From an uncultured Lachnospiraceae bacterium (GTDB taxonomy: Bacteria > Bacillota > Clostridia > Lachnospirales > Lachnospiraceae), in assembly GCA_947653315.1 (NCBI GenBank), contig CANTGP010000219.1, forward strand, positions 1 to 5,705: a stretch of DNA of 5,705 nucleotides, read 5' to 3'. This document shows positions 1 through 5,705 of this stretch, one piece after another. The notes beneath the pieces are model-generated. The model ran no database searches. It was not told the DNA's origin and saw only the letters and a program-made list of their open reading frames with translations. Numbering within the stretch: position 1 is the first letter of the stretch; each line of letters begins with the position of its first letter. The position numbers and the translations under genes are program-made.

Positions 1-850
1 TGGTAAACGCACCGAATACTTTCGTATTGAAGGTCAGTGTCCTGGGATCGGTGTCCACGTCATTCATAATAACCGCTTTGCCGTCTGCGCCGATGGCCAG
101 TACGGAGAAATTCGCATTAGTCTTTGCAAGGCGTGCGGGTAAAGCAAATGTAATGGTGACGGGTTCGGTGGAAGTGGTAACTTTGGATACCACGCCCTTC
201 TTCGTGATGGTGTATAAATCCATGTTTACGTAGCCCACAACGGTTTTTCCTGCGGATTCGGCTGCAGACTGGAGTGCTGCCTTGGAAGCCTTGTCGCGGT
301 TGTCGCAGATGTAAGAGCGGATGTTGGTGCCTGCCTGACGGTCAGACTCGCTCAAACCGATAGCGGCTGCAAGGGATTCCACCGGTGTGGAAACAACGGT
401 TGCACTGACAGCGCTTGCCGTATTGATACCGCCAATGGAAGAAGCCACGCGGCTGTTTCCGATGACAACGGTTGTGGAAGTCGTGATGGCAGAGCTGGTT
501 ACCGTACCGGATCCGGAATTGCCGGAAGCGGAGCTGTCTGCGCCGGAATCACCGGAACCGGATTCATCCGTGGAGCTGCTGCCGGGTTCATTTGTGCCGG
601 GTTTGTCGGTACCGGGTTCGTCCGTTCCGGGTTCGTCGGTGCCGGGTTTGTCCGTACCGGGTTTGTTGCCGGAAACGGAACCGTCCCCCGGATTCTCCGT
701 GTCCGTGGAATCACCGCCCGGAACGACCTGACCGCCGGAAACCGTAGCGGCTGCCGCATTCGTTGTTATGGGACTGGTAAGCACAGCCGGCACGCACAAA
801 GCGATTGCAAGGGCTGAGCAAAACAGTTTGGTAAGTGTTGCTTTTTTCAT
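1..850 (-). CDS. Secreted or cell-surface protein of unknown function, N-terminal 283 residues (C-terminus beyond the left edge)
   Basis: The frame starts at ATG 850-848 and stays open to the window edge. The start is fixed by AAGGAGG (858-864), seven bases upstream. Residues 1 to about 34 form a signal peptide: a KK-containing N-region, a hydrophobic core around 9-25, and an Ala-rich stretch (NAAAA, 31-35) suited to signal peptidase I. The core contains Cys11 and Cys19 but neither sits in a good lipobox, so a lipoprotein is unlikely. Residues 64-88 are five PGT(D/N)(E/K) units, followed by a Ser/Gly/Asp-rich linker to about 120. Residues 121-200 are Ala/Ser/Thr-rich. Residues about 203-283 look like beta strands; the VTITFALPARL (231-241) and TLTFNTKVFGAFT (271-283) pattern resembles beta-sandwich ends of many Lachnospiraceae exported proteins (from memory, not searched). 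If that holds, the C-terminus may lie close beyond the edge. No catalytic motif or anchor is visible. The gene has its own promoter and lies after a terminator, so it is probably monocistronic from this side. Confidence 0.85.
   Translation of the reverse strand, partial: MKKATLTKLFCSALAIALCVPAVLTSPITTNAAAATVSGGQVVPGGDSTDTENPGDGSVSGNKPGTDKPGTDEPGTDEPGTDKPGTNEPGSSSTDESGSGDSGADSSASGNSGSGTVTSSAITTSTTVVIGNSRVASSIGGINTASAVSATVVSTPVESLAAAIGLSESDRQAGTNIRSYICDNRDKASKAALQSAAESAGKTVVGYVNMDLYTITKKGVVSKVTTSTEPVTITFALPARLAKTNANFSVLAIGADGKAVIMNDVDTDPRTLTFNTKVFGAFT
587..661 (-). repeat. Five tandem 15-bp units encoding a PGTD(E/K) linker
   Basis: Within the secreted protein gene, residues 64-88 read PGTDK, PGTDE, PGTDE, PGTDK, PGTNE. 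The glycine codons vary (GGT, GGC, GGA, GGT, GGC), as do the threonine codons (ACG, ACC, ACG, ACC, ACA). The repeat is therefore kept at the protein level and is not a fresh DNA expansion. Such acidic Pro/Gly linkers commonly act as extended spacers or wall-spanning stalks in Gram-positive surface proteins. Confidence 0.85.
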
Positions 851-903
851 TGTAAAACCTCCTTAGATAGTTGAAAGTATAAAACGTTACCTTACAGAAA
901 AAT

Positions 904-932
904 ATTTTATAATTTCCGTTATGCACTGTCAA
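904..932 (-). promoter_or_regulatory. Sigma-A-type promoter of the secreted protein gene
   Basis: On the minus strand the -35 box is TTGACA (927-932, perfect consensus) and the -10 box is TAAAAT (904-909, 5 of 6), with a 17-bp spacer. Transcription would start near 897, giving a 5' leader of about 47 bases that ends in the AAGGAGG site. The surrounding 865-1020 stretch is very AT-rich, as expected for a strong promoter with upstream A/T tracts. No operator-like repeat stands out. Confidence 0.8.
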
Positions 933-1067
933 GCATTATTTGCACTTTTATTCGACATAAAGTAACAAAAAAAGATAAATTATTGTAATATGGTACGAAA
1001 TTAGTCAAAATAACAAAAAATGTGCAAGTGCCGATTTAGCGGCATATTCCTCCGCAAGCGTCCGCGC

Positions 1068-1103
1068 AAAAAAACTGCCAACAGGCGGTATGCCTGTTGG
1101 CAG
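1068..1103 (-). terminator. Rho-independent terminator of the alpha-xylosidase gene
   Basis: A perfect 12-bp inverted repeat (arms 1075-1086 and 1092-1103, CTGCCAACAGGC) encloses a 5-base loop. Read on the minus strand it is followed directly by seven T (complement of 1068-1074). It starts 24 bases after the stop codon of the alpha-xylosidase gene. The T run lies only on the minus-strand side, so termination is directional and separates the enzyme transcript from the secreted protein gene. Confidence 0.95.
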
Positions 1104-1127
1104 GAAGATTTGTGTTTCATGGAGTTG

Positions 1128-3476
1128 TTATATGCTGACCGTCAAATCCTGTGTCCCTTTCAGGCGGAGGATACTGTCATGGCCATCCATGGCAAGCCCC
1201 ATGACGGAAGATGCGCTGACTGCCGTATTGATAAAGCGCAGGGTGTATTCCGTTTCCGCATCCGTCTCCACACGGACTCTTATTTCTTTCTCATTTTTCA
1301 GTGCCTTGACGGCAAGCCCTGTTTTCCCGTCCATGCCGCAGACGGAAGTGGAAGCCTCCTGCCCGTCACGCAGGGCATAGAGACGCAGTTCGGCATGTTC
1401 CGTATAATCGTAATCAGGCCGGCTGTCCACGGAACCCATGGCAATGATGGAATTTTCCTTTGCCAACAGGGGGATGCTCAGATAGCCGTGTTTTTCCGTA
1501 ATCCACCGGCCGCCCTGTTTCTCCTCCCCGGTGAAGAAATCCGTCCAAATGCCTGCCGGGAGGTAATATTCGGCGTATCCCTCCTCATTGAAAATGGGCG
1601 CCACCAGCAGGCTGTCTCCCAGCATGTATTGTTTGTCAAGGAAATGGCAGGTTTTGTCTTCCGGATATTCCAGTACCATGCTTCTCATGGTGGGGATGCC
1701 GCTTCGGGAAGTATCCACTGCCGTTTTGTATAAGTAGGGCATCAGTTTTGCCTTGAAGCGGGTGAAGAAGCGGACCACGTCCACGGCTTCTTCATCGTAG
1801 ACCCAGGGCACGCGGTAGGAAGAACTTCCGTGGAGGCGGCTGTGGGAGGACAGCAGGCCGAATGCTACCCAGCGCTTGTAAACATCCGCCGTGGAAGTAT
1901 TTTCAAAGCCGCCGATGTCATGCGCCCAATAGCCGAAGCCGGACATCATCAGCGACAGTCCGCCCCGCAGGCTTTCTTCCATGGACTCGTAGTCCGACCA
2001 GCAGTCGCCGCCCCAGTGTACGGGGAATTTCTGCCCGCCGACCGTGGCGGAACGGGCGAACAGCACGGCTTCCCCTTTGCCGCGTTTGCGCTCCAGCAGT
2101 TCAAACGTACATTTGTTATAGAGATACGTATAGTAGTTGTGCATTTTTTTCGGGTCGGAGCCGTCGAAGTAGGTGACGTCTTCCGACGGAATCCTTTCGC
2201 CGAAATCCGTCTTGAAACAATCCACGCCCATGTCCAGCAGCGCTTCCAGTTTTTCCTGGAACCAGCGGCAGGCTTCGGGATTGGTAAAGTCCACGATTGC
2301 CATGCCGGGCTGCCACATATCCCATTGCCATACCTGCCCGTTGGTGCGTTTGATGAAGTAGCCTTTTTTTGCCCCTTCATCGAAAAGGACGGATTCCTGT
2401 GCGATGTAAGGGTTAATCCATACGCAGATATTTAAACCTTTGGCCTTGATGCGTCCAAGCATTCCTGCCGAGTCGGGGAAGACGCGGCTGTCCCATACGA
2501 AGTCGGTCCAATGGAAGTCTTTCATCCAAAAACAGTCGAAGTGGAACGTGCGCAGGGGGATGCCCCGGTTGATCATGCCGTCCACGAAGCTCATCACGGT
2601 TTCCTCGTCGTAATTTGTGGTAAAGGAAGTGGAAAGCCACAGCCCGAACGTCCAGGGGGCGGGGAGGGAGGGTTTTCCCGTTAAATCCGTGTAACGGGTC
2701 AGTACTTCCTTCATGGAAGGCCCGTTGATGAAGAAATAATCCAAATATCCGCCTTCCACGGAAAATTCGGTCCTTGTTACCATTTCCGTCCCGACTTCAA
2801 AGGAAACCATTTCGGGGTGGTTAACCAGTACGCCGTACCCTTTGTTGGTCAGATAGAAAGGGATATTCTTGTATGACTGTTCCGTGCTGGTCCCGCCGTC
2901 CGCATTCCAAATATCCACGCTCTGTCCGTTTTTGATGAACGGGGTGAAACGCTCGCCCATGCCGTATACCAGTTCCCCTACCGAGAGGGAAAGCATTTGG
3001 CGCATGTAAGTATCCGAATTGTCCCCTTTGTCATAAGCGTCGCCTTTCCAGTCCGTCTTCATCAGGGCGAGATCCCTGCCGGTGCTTTTGGTAATGGCTT
3101 TCCCGTCCCGCAGGTAGGTCATGGACCAGTTCTTTTTGGTAACGGTCAGCGTCAGCGTTCCGCTGGATACGGAAACGGCGTCTTCCGTTTCCTGTACGTT
3201 AAGCGGCAGGTCTTGCGTTAGTTCCAGCCCGAAAGAGGGAGTGTCCGTTAAGGAGCCTTTGTGATGGTAGGTGCGTACCCGTAAAATTTCCGGCGCGGGG
3301 GAGGTGATTTCCAACGTCAGGTTAATTCCTCCAAGCGTATCCCCGCGCTGCCGGATGGGGTGTGTGGGGGCGAGCAGCGTTACTTTTTTTTCTTCGATGT
3401 TGCTGAAATAAATTTCCTGTGGCGCAAAGCAGGCACAGCCTTCTTTTTGCAGCCAGCATCCGTTACTGAATTTCAT
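1128..3476 (-). CDS. yicI: Alpha-xylosidase, glycoside hydrolase family 31, YicI type (EC 3.2.1.177)
   Basis: The 782-residue product matches E. coli YicI (772 residues) along its whole length as recalled, for example in YGMGERFTPF (171-180) and WNADGGTSTEQSYKNIPFY (190-208). It releases alpha-xylosyl residues from the non-reducing end of substrates such as isoprimeverose from xyloglucan. An N-terminal beta-sandwich (about 1-250) precedes the TIM-barrel (about 255-590) and C-terminal beta domains. The catalytic nucleophile is Asp424 in KTDFGERIP and the acid/base is Asp491 in HWGGDC. The YicI pocket residues Phe277, Cys307, Phe308, Trp345 and Lys414 are present as Phe285, Cys315, Phe316, Trp353 and Lys422; the Cys-Phe pair is the family's marker for xylosidase over glucosidase specificity. 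There is no signal peptide, so it acts in the cytoplasm on imported oligosaccharides. AAAGGAA (3487-3493) lies 10 bases before the ATG, a slightly long spacing. It is divergent from the sensor kinase and ends at a strong terminator. A related GH31 alpha-glucosidase is the only real alternative. Confidence 0.95.
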   Translation of the reverse strand: MKFSNGCWLQKEGCACFAPQEIYFSNIEEKKVTLLAPTHPIRQRGDTLGGINLTLEITSPAPEILRVRTYHHKGSLTDTPSFGLELTQDLPLNVQETEDAVSVSSGTLTLTVTKKNWSMTYLRDGKAITKSTGRDLALMKTDWKGDAYDKGDNSDTYMRQMLSLSVGELVYGMGERFTPFIKNGQSVDIWNADGGTSTEQSYKNIPFYLTNKGYGVLVNHPEMVSFEVGTEMVTRTEFSVEGGYLDYFFINGPSMKEVLTRYTDLTGKPSLPAPWTFGLWLSTSFTTNYDEETVMSFVDGMINRGIPLRTFHFDCFWMKDFHWTDFVWDSRVFPDSAGMLGRIKAKGLNICVWINPYIAQESVLFDEGAKKGYFIKRTNGQVWQWDMWQPGMAIVDFTNPEACRWFQEKLEALLDMGVDCFKTDFGERIPSEDVTYFDGSDPKKMHNYYTYLYNKCTFELLERKRGKGEAVLFARSATVGGQKFPVHWGGDCWSDYESMEESLRGGLSLMMSGFGYWAHDIGGFENTSTADVYKRWVAFGLLSSHSRLHGSSSYRVPWVYDEEAVDVVRFFTRFKAKLMPYLYKTAVDTSRSGIPTMRSMVLEYPEDKTCHFLDKQYMLGDSLLVAPIFNEEGYAEYYLPAGIWTDFFTGEEKQGGRWITEKHGYLSIPLLAKENSIIAMGSVDSRPDYDYTEHAELRLYALRDGQEASTSVCGMDGKTGLAVKALKNEKEIRVRVETDAETEYTLRFINTAVSASSVMGLAMDGHDSILRLKGTQDLTVSI

Positions 3477-3494
3477 GTTTTTACCGTTCCTTTC

Positions 3495-3535
3495 TTTTCC
3501 TGTTTTCCTGTTTCCTGTTTTTGCTGTTTTTTCTG
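3495..3535 (-). repeat. Short purine-rich repeat in the alpha-xylosidase mRNA leader
   Basis: On the plus strand five T-rich units end in CTG: TTTTCCTG twice (3495-3502, 3503-3510), TTTCCTG (3511-3517), TTTTTGCTG (3518-3526) and TTTTTTCTG (3527-3535). In the minus-strand mRNA they read as CAGGAAA-like units just upstream of the ribosome-binding site. The leader should be unstructured and carries several AGGAA motifs. A role as ribosome standby region or protein-binding leader is possible; it may also be simple low-complexity DNA. Confidence 0.55.
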
Positions 3536-3536
3536 A

Positions 3537-3557
3537 TCTTTCCCGATGTGGGGAAGA
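3537..3557. promoter_or_regulatory. Inverted repeat near the predicted alpha-xylosidase transcription start (possible operator)
   Basis: Arms TCTTTCCC (3537-3544) and GGGGAAGA (3550-3557) surround a 5-base centre. Seven of eight positions are complementary and the eighth is a T-G pair. The element lies roughly 10-30 bases downstream of the predicted start site for the minus-strand gene. That is a usual place for a repressor operator or a leader hairpin. No T run follows on either strand, so it is not a terminator. Function is inferred from position only. Confidence 0.35.
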
Positions 3558-3572
3558 CCATTCTTATAAATT

Positions 3573-3602
3573 ATTATAAAGGAAAGTATGCAAGGGTGTA
3601 TA
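3573..3602 (-). promoter_or_regulatory. Probable promoter of the alpha-xylosidase gene
   Basis: On the minus strand a perfect -10 box TATAAT (3573-3578) is preceded, with an 18-bp spacer, by TATACA (3597-3602), which matches 4 of 6 bases of the -35 consensus. Transcription would start near 3566 and leave a leader of about 90 bases. The weak -35 box fits a promoter needing an activator. A second -10-like sequence, TATAAG, lies just downstream. The AT-rich core reads similarly on the plus strand, but no acceptable -35 partner for the kinase gene was found. Confidence 0.5.
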
Positions 3603-3627
3603 CCGTTTTTTTTGGATGTGATATACC
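3599..3627. promoter_or_regulatory. Paired TATACC direct repeats at the alpha-xylosidase -35 region
   Basis: TATACC occurs at 3599-3604 and 3622-3627, a 23-bp step, with an 8-T tract (3606-3613) between. The first copy overlaps the -35 box of the predicted minus-strand promoter and the second lies just upstream of it. Two direct half-sites about two helical turns apart, next to a weak -35 box, are how AraC-type response regulators often bind. The motif is short, so chance is a real possibility. Confidence 0.25.
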
Positions 3628-3715
3628 TGAATTTTTTGTGTATTTACAAAGAAGCGGCTTCGTGTTTTACTTAATGGGACAGGGGAAGGAAGGGGCGGAA
3701 GAACCTTACGGAACC

Positions 3716-3743
3716 AAACAAACTATACGAAACAAACCATACG
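3716..3743. repeat. Tandem 14-bp direct repeat in the kinase leader
   Basis: AAACAAACTATACG (3716-3729) is followed without a gap by AAACAAACCATACG (3730-3743), 13 of 14 bases identical. The second copy ends 24 bases before the kinase start codon. A shorter related segment, CCTTACG, lies at 3704-3710. The repeat could be an operator for autoregulation or a leader RNA site; no protein is known to bind it from this sequence alone. Confidence 0.6.
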
Positions 3744-3767
3744 ATTTGGAAAGAAGGCAGGTATCCC

Positions 3768-5543
3768 ATGTTAAAACAATCCGGCATACGCAGGCAGCTC
3801 TATACCATATATACTTTGGCAGTACTACTGCCGGTAACATTAATCGGTACATTTCTCTTATGGAATACATACCGGTTACTGACGGATTACCACAGGGATT
3901 TACTGGAATCGGATAATTCACGGGTGAAAAATATTCTGTTTGAAATCACCACGCAGGTCTATAACATATCGGAAAACCTGATTTTTGACGAAGGAGTCCA
4001 GGATGTCCTGCGGGGAAATTATTTCCTGCATAACGACATGGCGGAGAAGGTGGAACGGCTAACCGCGCTGGATAACTATAATTATAACTATGCCGAAATA
4101 GAAAGTATCGAAATTTACACCAATAACCCGACCCTGACGGATTACAAGCAGTTCCGCTATGCGGATAAAGAAATCCGGGGAAAGAAATGGTACCAGCGGG
4201 CGCTTGGGCAGTCCAGCGTATTTTGGGTACCCATGATGAGCAGAGACAAATACGGGAACGAATATTGGAATTTCTGCCTGGTGCGCAAGATTCCGGTGAT
4301 GCATTCCGGTTTTGAAGGAGTGCTGGTCATCCGCATCAGCGATAATTACCTGCATACCAGAATCGGCAGCCGTCAGTATGAAACGATGGTGTCCGTGGAC
4401 AAAGAACCTGTGTTTTTCAGTACGGACCGGAGCGTTTACGGTCAGGGGCAGGCAGTCCCCATCGGTTACGGGGAAAGCCATTACCGGTATACGGGGACAC
4501 TGGTCATGGAAGGCAGGAGATGCTTTGTGGATATATCCACACTGCCCATGTACCAGTCGGATTCGGATGTTTATATCTGTACGGTGAACAAACAGGCATT
4601 TGGCAACATCAAAAACATCATTGGCATCTGCGCCGTTATCATTGCCCTGGCGGTGCTGATACCGGGAATTATGATTCATTATTTTACGGCATATTTTTCC
4701 TCCCGCGTGCTGACTCTCCGTCATGCCATGCACCAGGCGAGCAATGAGGATTATGAAATTACCGATCCGGTCAGCGGGCAGGATGAACTGGCGGAGGCTT
4801 TTTCCGATTTGGAAATCATGGTGAAAAACATAAAGAGCAAGGACGCGCAGATGTATGAGGCGCGCATAAAGGAAAAAGAACTGGAAAACCGGCAGCAGGC
4901 GATGGAGTTTAAGATGCTGGCAAGCCAGATTAACCCCCATTTCCTGTATAATACGCTGGAAACCATCCGCATGAAGGCATTTACGGCCGGGGACAGGGAA
5001 GCGGCGCGTGCCATTAAGATGCTGGGCAAATCGCTGCGTTACGTACTGGACAATACGGGGACGGCGGTTACGACATTGGACAAGGAGCTTGCCCATGTGG
5101 AGAACTACCTTGCCATCCAAAAGCTGCGGTTCGGGGAAAAGTTCGACGGGGTGTTTGAGGTGGAGGACGGCGTGGAGACGCAGGAAATGGGAATCCTTCC
5201 GCTGACACTGCAGCCGATTGTGGAAAATGCCCTGCTGCATGGGCTGGAGGAGGTGGAAAGCGGGGGCATCATCCGCATCCATCTCTATATCCGGGAGGAG
5301 TTTTTCTTTATCGATGTGGAGGATAACGGCTGCGGCATGGACAGTGGGAAGCTGGAGGAACTGCGCCGGAATATCGACGTGAAGGATTTCGGGCGCAGCA
5401 AGAGTATCGGCTTATATAACATTAACCAACGGCTGAACCTTCATTATGGGGGAAGCCGCAACATGAGGATTTATTCGGAGAAAGGGAAAGGAACGACGGT
5501 GCGGTTGACTTTCTTCCTGAAAGATTTAAAAAAAGGAATGTAA
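3768..5543 (+). CDS. YesM-type two-component sensor histidine kinase with extracellular Cache-like sensor domain
   Basis: The 591-residue membrane kinase should sense an extracellular ligand and phosphorylate a response regulator, in this family usually an AraC-type YesN-like protein controlling sugar uptake and breakdown. Transmembrane helix 1 spans about 12-33 and helix 2 about 283-305. The 250 residues between resemble a double Cache domain (GKKWYQRALGQSSVFWVP, 138-155). A HAMP linker (about 306-358) and a coiled-coil stretch (about 359-383) lead to the His_kinase domain (PF06580 type). The phospho-acceptor is His391 in SQINPHFLYNTLE. The ATPase domain has the N box LQPIVENALLHG (481-492, Asn487), the G1 box DNGCGM (519-524), the G2 region SIGLYNI (546-552) and GKGTTVRLTF (573-582). 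All key residues are intact and the length is normal. The start is supported by AAGG and AGG (3754-3761), six bases before ATG. It is divergent from the alpha-xylosidase gene, which suggests alpha-xyloside sensing, but the ligand is not proven. No receiver gene follows within the remaining 162 bases. Confidence 0.93.
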   Translation: MLKQSGIRRQLYTIYTLAVLLPVTLIGTFLLWNTYRLLTDYHRDLLESDNSRVKNILFEITTQVYNISENLIFDEGVQDVLRGNYFLHNDMAEKVERLTALDNYNYNYAEIESIEIYTNNPTLTDYKQFRYADKEIRGKKWYQRALGQSSVFWVPMMSRDKYGNEYWNFCLVRKIPVMHSGFEGVLVIRISDNYLHTRIGSRQYETMVSVDKEPVFFSTDRSVYGQGQAVPIGYGESHYRYTGTLVMEGRRCFVDISTLPMYQSDSDVYICTVNKQAFGNIKNIIGICAVIIALAVLIPGIMIHYFTAYFSSRVLTLRHAMHQASNEDYEITDPVSGQDELAEAFSDLEIMVKNIKSKDAQMYEARIKEKELENRQQAMEFKMLASQINPHFLYNTLETIRMKAFTAGDREAARAIKMLGKSLRYVLDNTGTAVTTLDKELAHVENYLAIQKLRFGEKFDGVFEVEDGVETQEMGILPLTLQPIVENALLHGLEEVESGGIIRIHLYIREEFFFIDVEDNGCGMDSGKLEELRRNIDVKDFGRSKSIGLYNINQRLNLHYGGSRNMRIYSEKGKGTTVRLTFFLKDLKKGM

Positions 5544-5705
5544 ACCCGGTTGGAATGCTGGGGCGGACGCAGGAGCCAGGAGCGGAATCCCCTGTCCGGT
5601 TTCTCCCTGCCGCCCCGTGCTTCCCTTCCGATGGCTGTTCAAACCTGACAGCAAAAATGGGCTATTTCTAATTGTTCCCAAAGGGTGGTTTATGACCACG
5701 GCGGC
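5544..5705. other. Tail after the kinase with no convincing gene
   Basis: All three plus frames show only short open stretches. One runs from ATG 5555 to a stop at 5669-5671 (38 residues, ending LTAKMGYF) but lacks a ribosome-binding site. Another frame is open through 5705 without a good start. A small stem, GTGGT (5685-5689) with ACCAC (5695-5699), lies near the edge. An ATG at 5692-5694 follows AAAGGG and could begin a gene beyond the window, but only four codons are visible. No receiver-domain start is seen. Confidence 0.4.
5560..5616. other. GC-rich hairpin downstream of the kinase gene
   Basis: GGGGCGG (5560-5566) pairs with CCGCCCC (5610-5616). The stem can continue inward through GCAGG (5569-5573) and CCTGC (5606-5610) if the outer stem gives up its last pair, and weaker pairing is possible around 5577-5592. 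It begins 16 bases after the kinase stop codon. No T run follows on the plus strand, so it is not a standard intrinsic terminator. It may stabilise the mRNA 3' end, attenuate transcription into a downstream gene, or belong to a dispersed repeat. Confidence 0.5.

Noticed and set aside
499..759. 86-codon minus-strand frame rich in Pro, Asn and Thr
   Set aside because: It is an out-of-frame reading of the repeat linker of the secreted protein gene.
1015..1045. Possible second minus-strand terminator (TGCCG stem, then six T)
   Set aside because: The stem has only five base pairs and the T run starts eight bases after it; the perfect 12-bp terminator at 1068-1103 already serves the gene.
1020..1733. 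237-codon plus-strand open frame
   Set aside because: It overlaps the conserved 3' part of the alpha-xylosidase gene and crosses that gene's terminator; no ribosome-binding site or family resemblance.
1830..2435. 201-codon plus-strand open frame
   Set aside because: It is antisense to the catalytic core of the alpha-xylosidase, where conservation explains the open frame.
3638..3649. Possible CcpA (cre) site on the minus strand, TTGTAAATACAC
   Set aside because: The left half fits the consensus but the required central CG and the right half are missing.
3651..3661. Small palindrome GAAGCGGCTTC as an operator
   Set aside because: Only five base pairs around a single centre base with no extension; too short to separate from chance.
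3521..3916. 131-codon plus-strand frame across the divergent region into the kinase gene
   Set aside because: It spans promoter-like AT-rich DNA, has no ribosome-binding site and overlaps the kinase N-terminus in another frame.
4059..5282. 407-codon open frame on the minus strand, antisense to the kinase gene
   Set aside because: It lies wholly inside the kinase gene, whose motifs are intact; its His/Arg/Leu-rich product has no recognisable domain and looks like a shadow frame.

Overview
The window looks like the chromosome of a Gram-positive Clostridia-type bacterium, most likely Lachnospiraceae. The grounds are strong AAGGAGG ribosome-binding sites, a textbook sigma-A promoter, intrinsic terminators, a YesM-type sensor kinase, and a secreted protein with a Pro-Gly-Thr-Asp-Glu linker of the kind common in gut Lachnospiraceae. 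This placement is inference from style and gene families; no marker gene is present.

Layout, left to right. (1) Positions 1-850, minus strand: the first 283 residues of a secreted protein that runs off the left edge. It has a signal peptide, a five-unit PGTD(E/K) linker, a Ser/Gly/Asp-rich spacer and a predicted beta-rich C-terminal domain. It has its own promoter (TTGACA, 17 bp, TAAAAT) at 904-932. (2) Positions 1068-1103: a perfect 12-bp hairpin followed by seven T on the minus strand. It terminates the next gene and separates it from (1). (3) Positions 1128-3476, minus strand: a complete GH31 alpha-xylosidase of the YicI type, with nucleophile, acid/base and substrate-pocket residues intact and no signal peptide. 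(4) Positions 3477-3767: a 291-bp divergent intergenic region with a probable alpha-xylosidase promoter and several short direct and inverted repeats. (5) Positions 3768-5543, plus strand: a complete YesM-like membrane sensor histidine kinase. (6) Positions 5544-5705: a tail with a strong GC-rich hairpin and no convincing gene. The kinase's response regulator is not in the window.

Working model (inference). The kinase senses an extracellular ligand through its Cache-like domain. With an AraC-type response regulator encoded elsewhere, it could control uptake and breakdown of alpha-xylosyl oligosaccharides, such as isoprimeverose from xyloglucan. The cytoplasmic YicI-type enzyme would cleave these. 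The shared divergent region is the natural place for regulator binding. The secreted protein is insulated by promoter and terminator and need not belong to the same system.

I see no mobile element, CRISPR array, RNA gene or clearly new system. The points most worth following are the repeat signals in the divergent region and the structured tail after the kinase.
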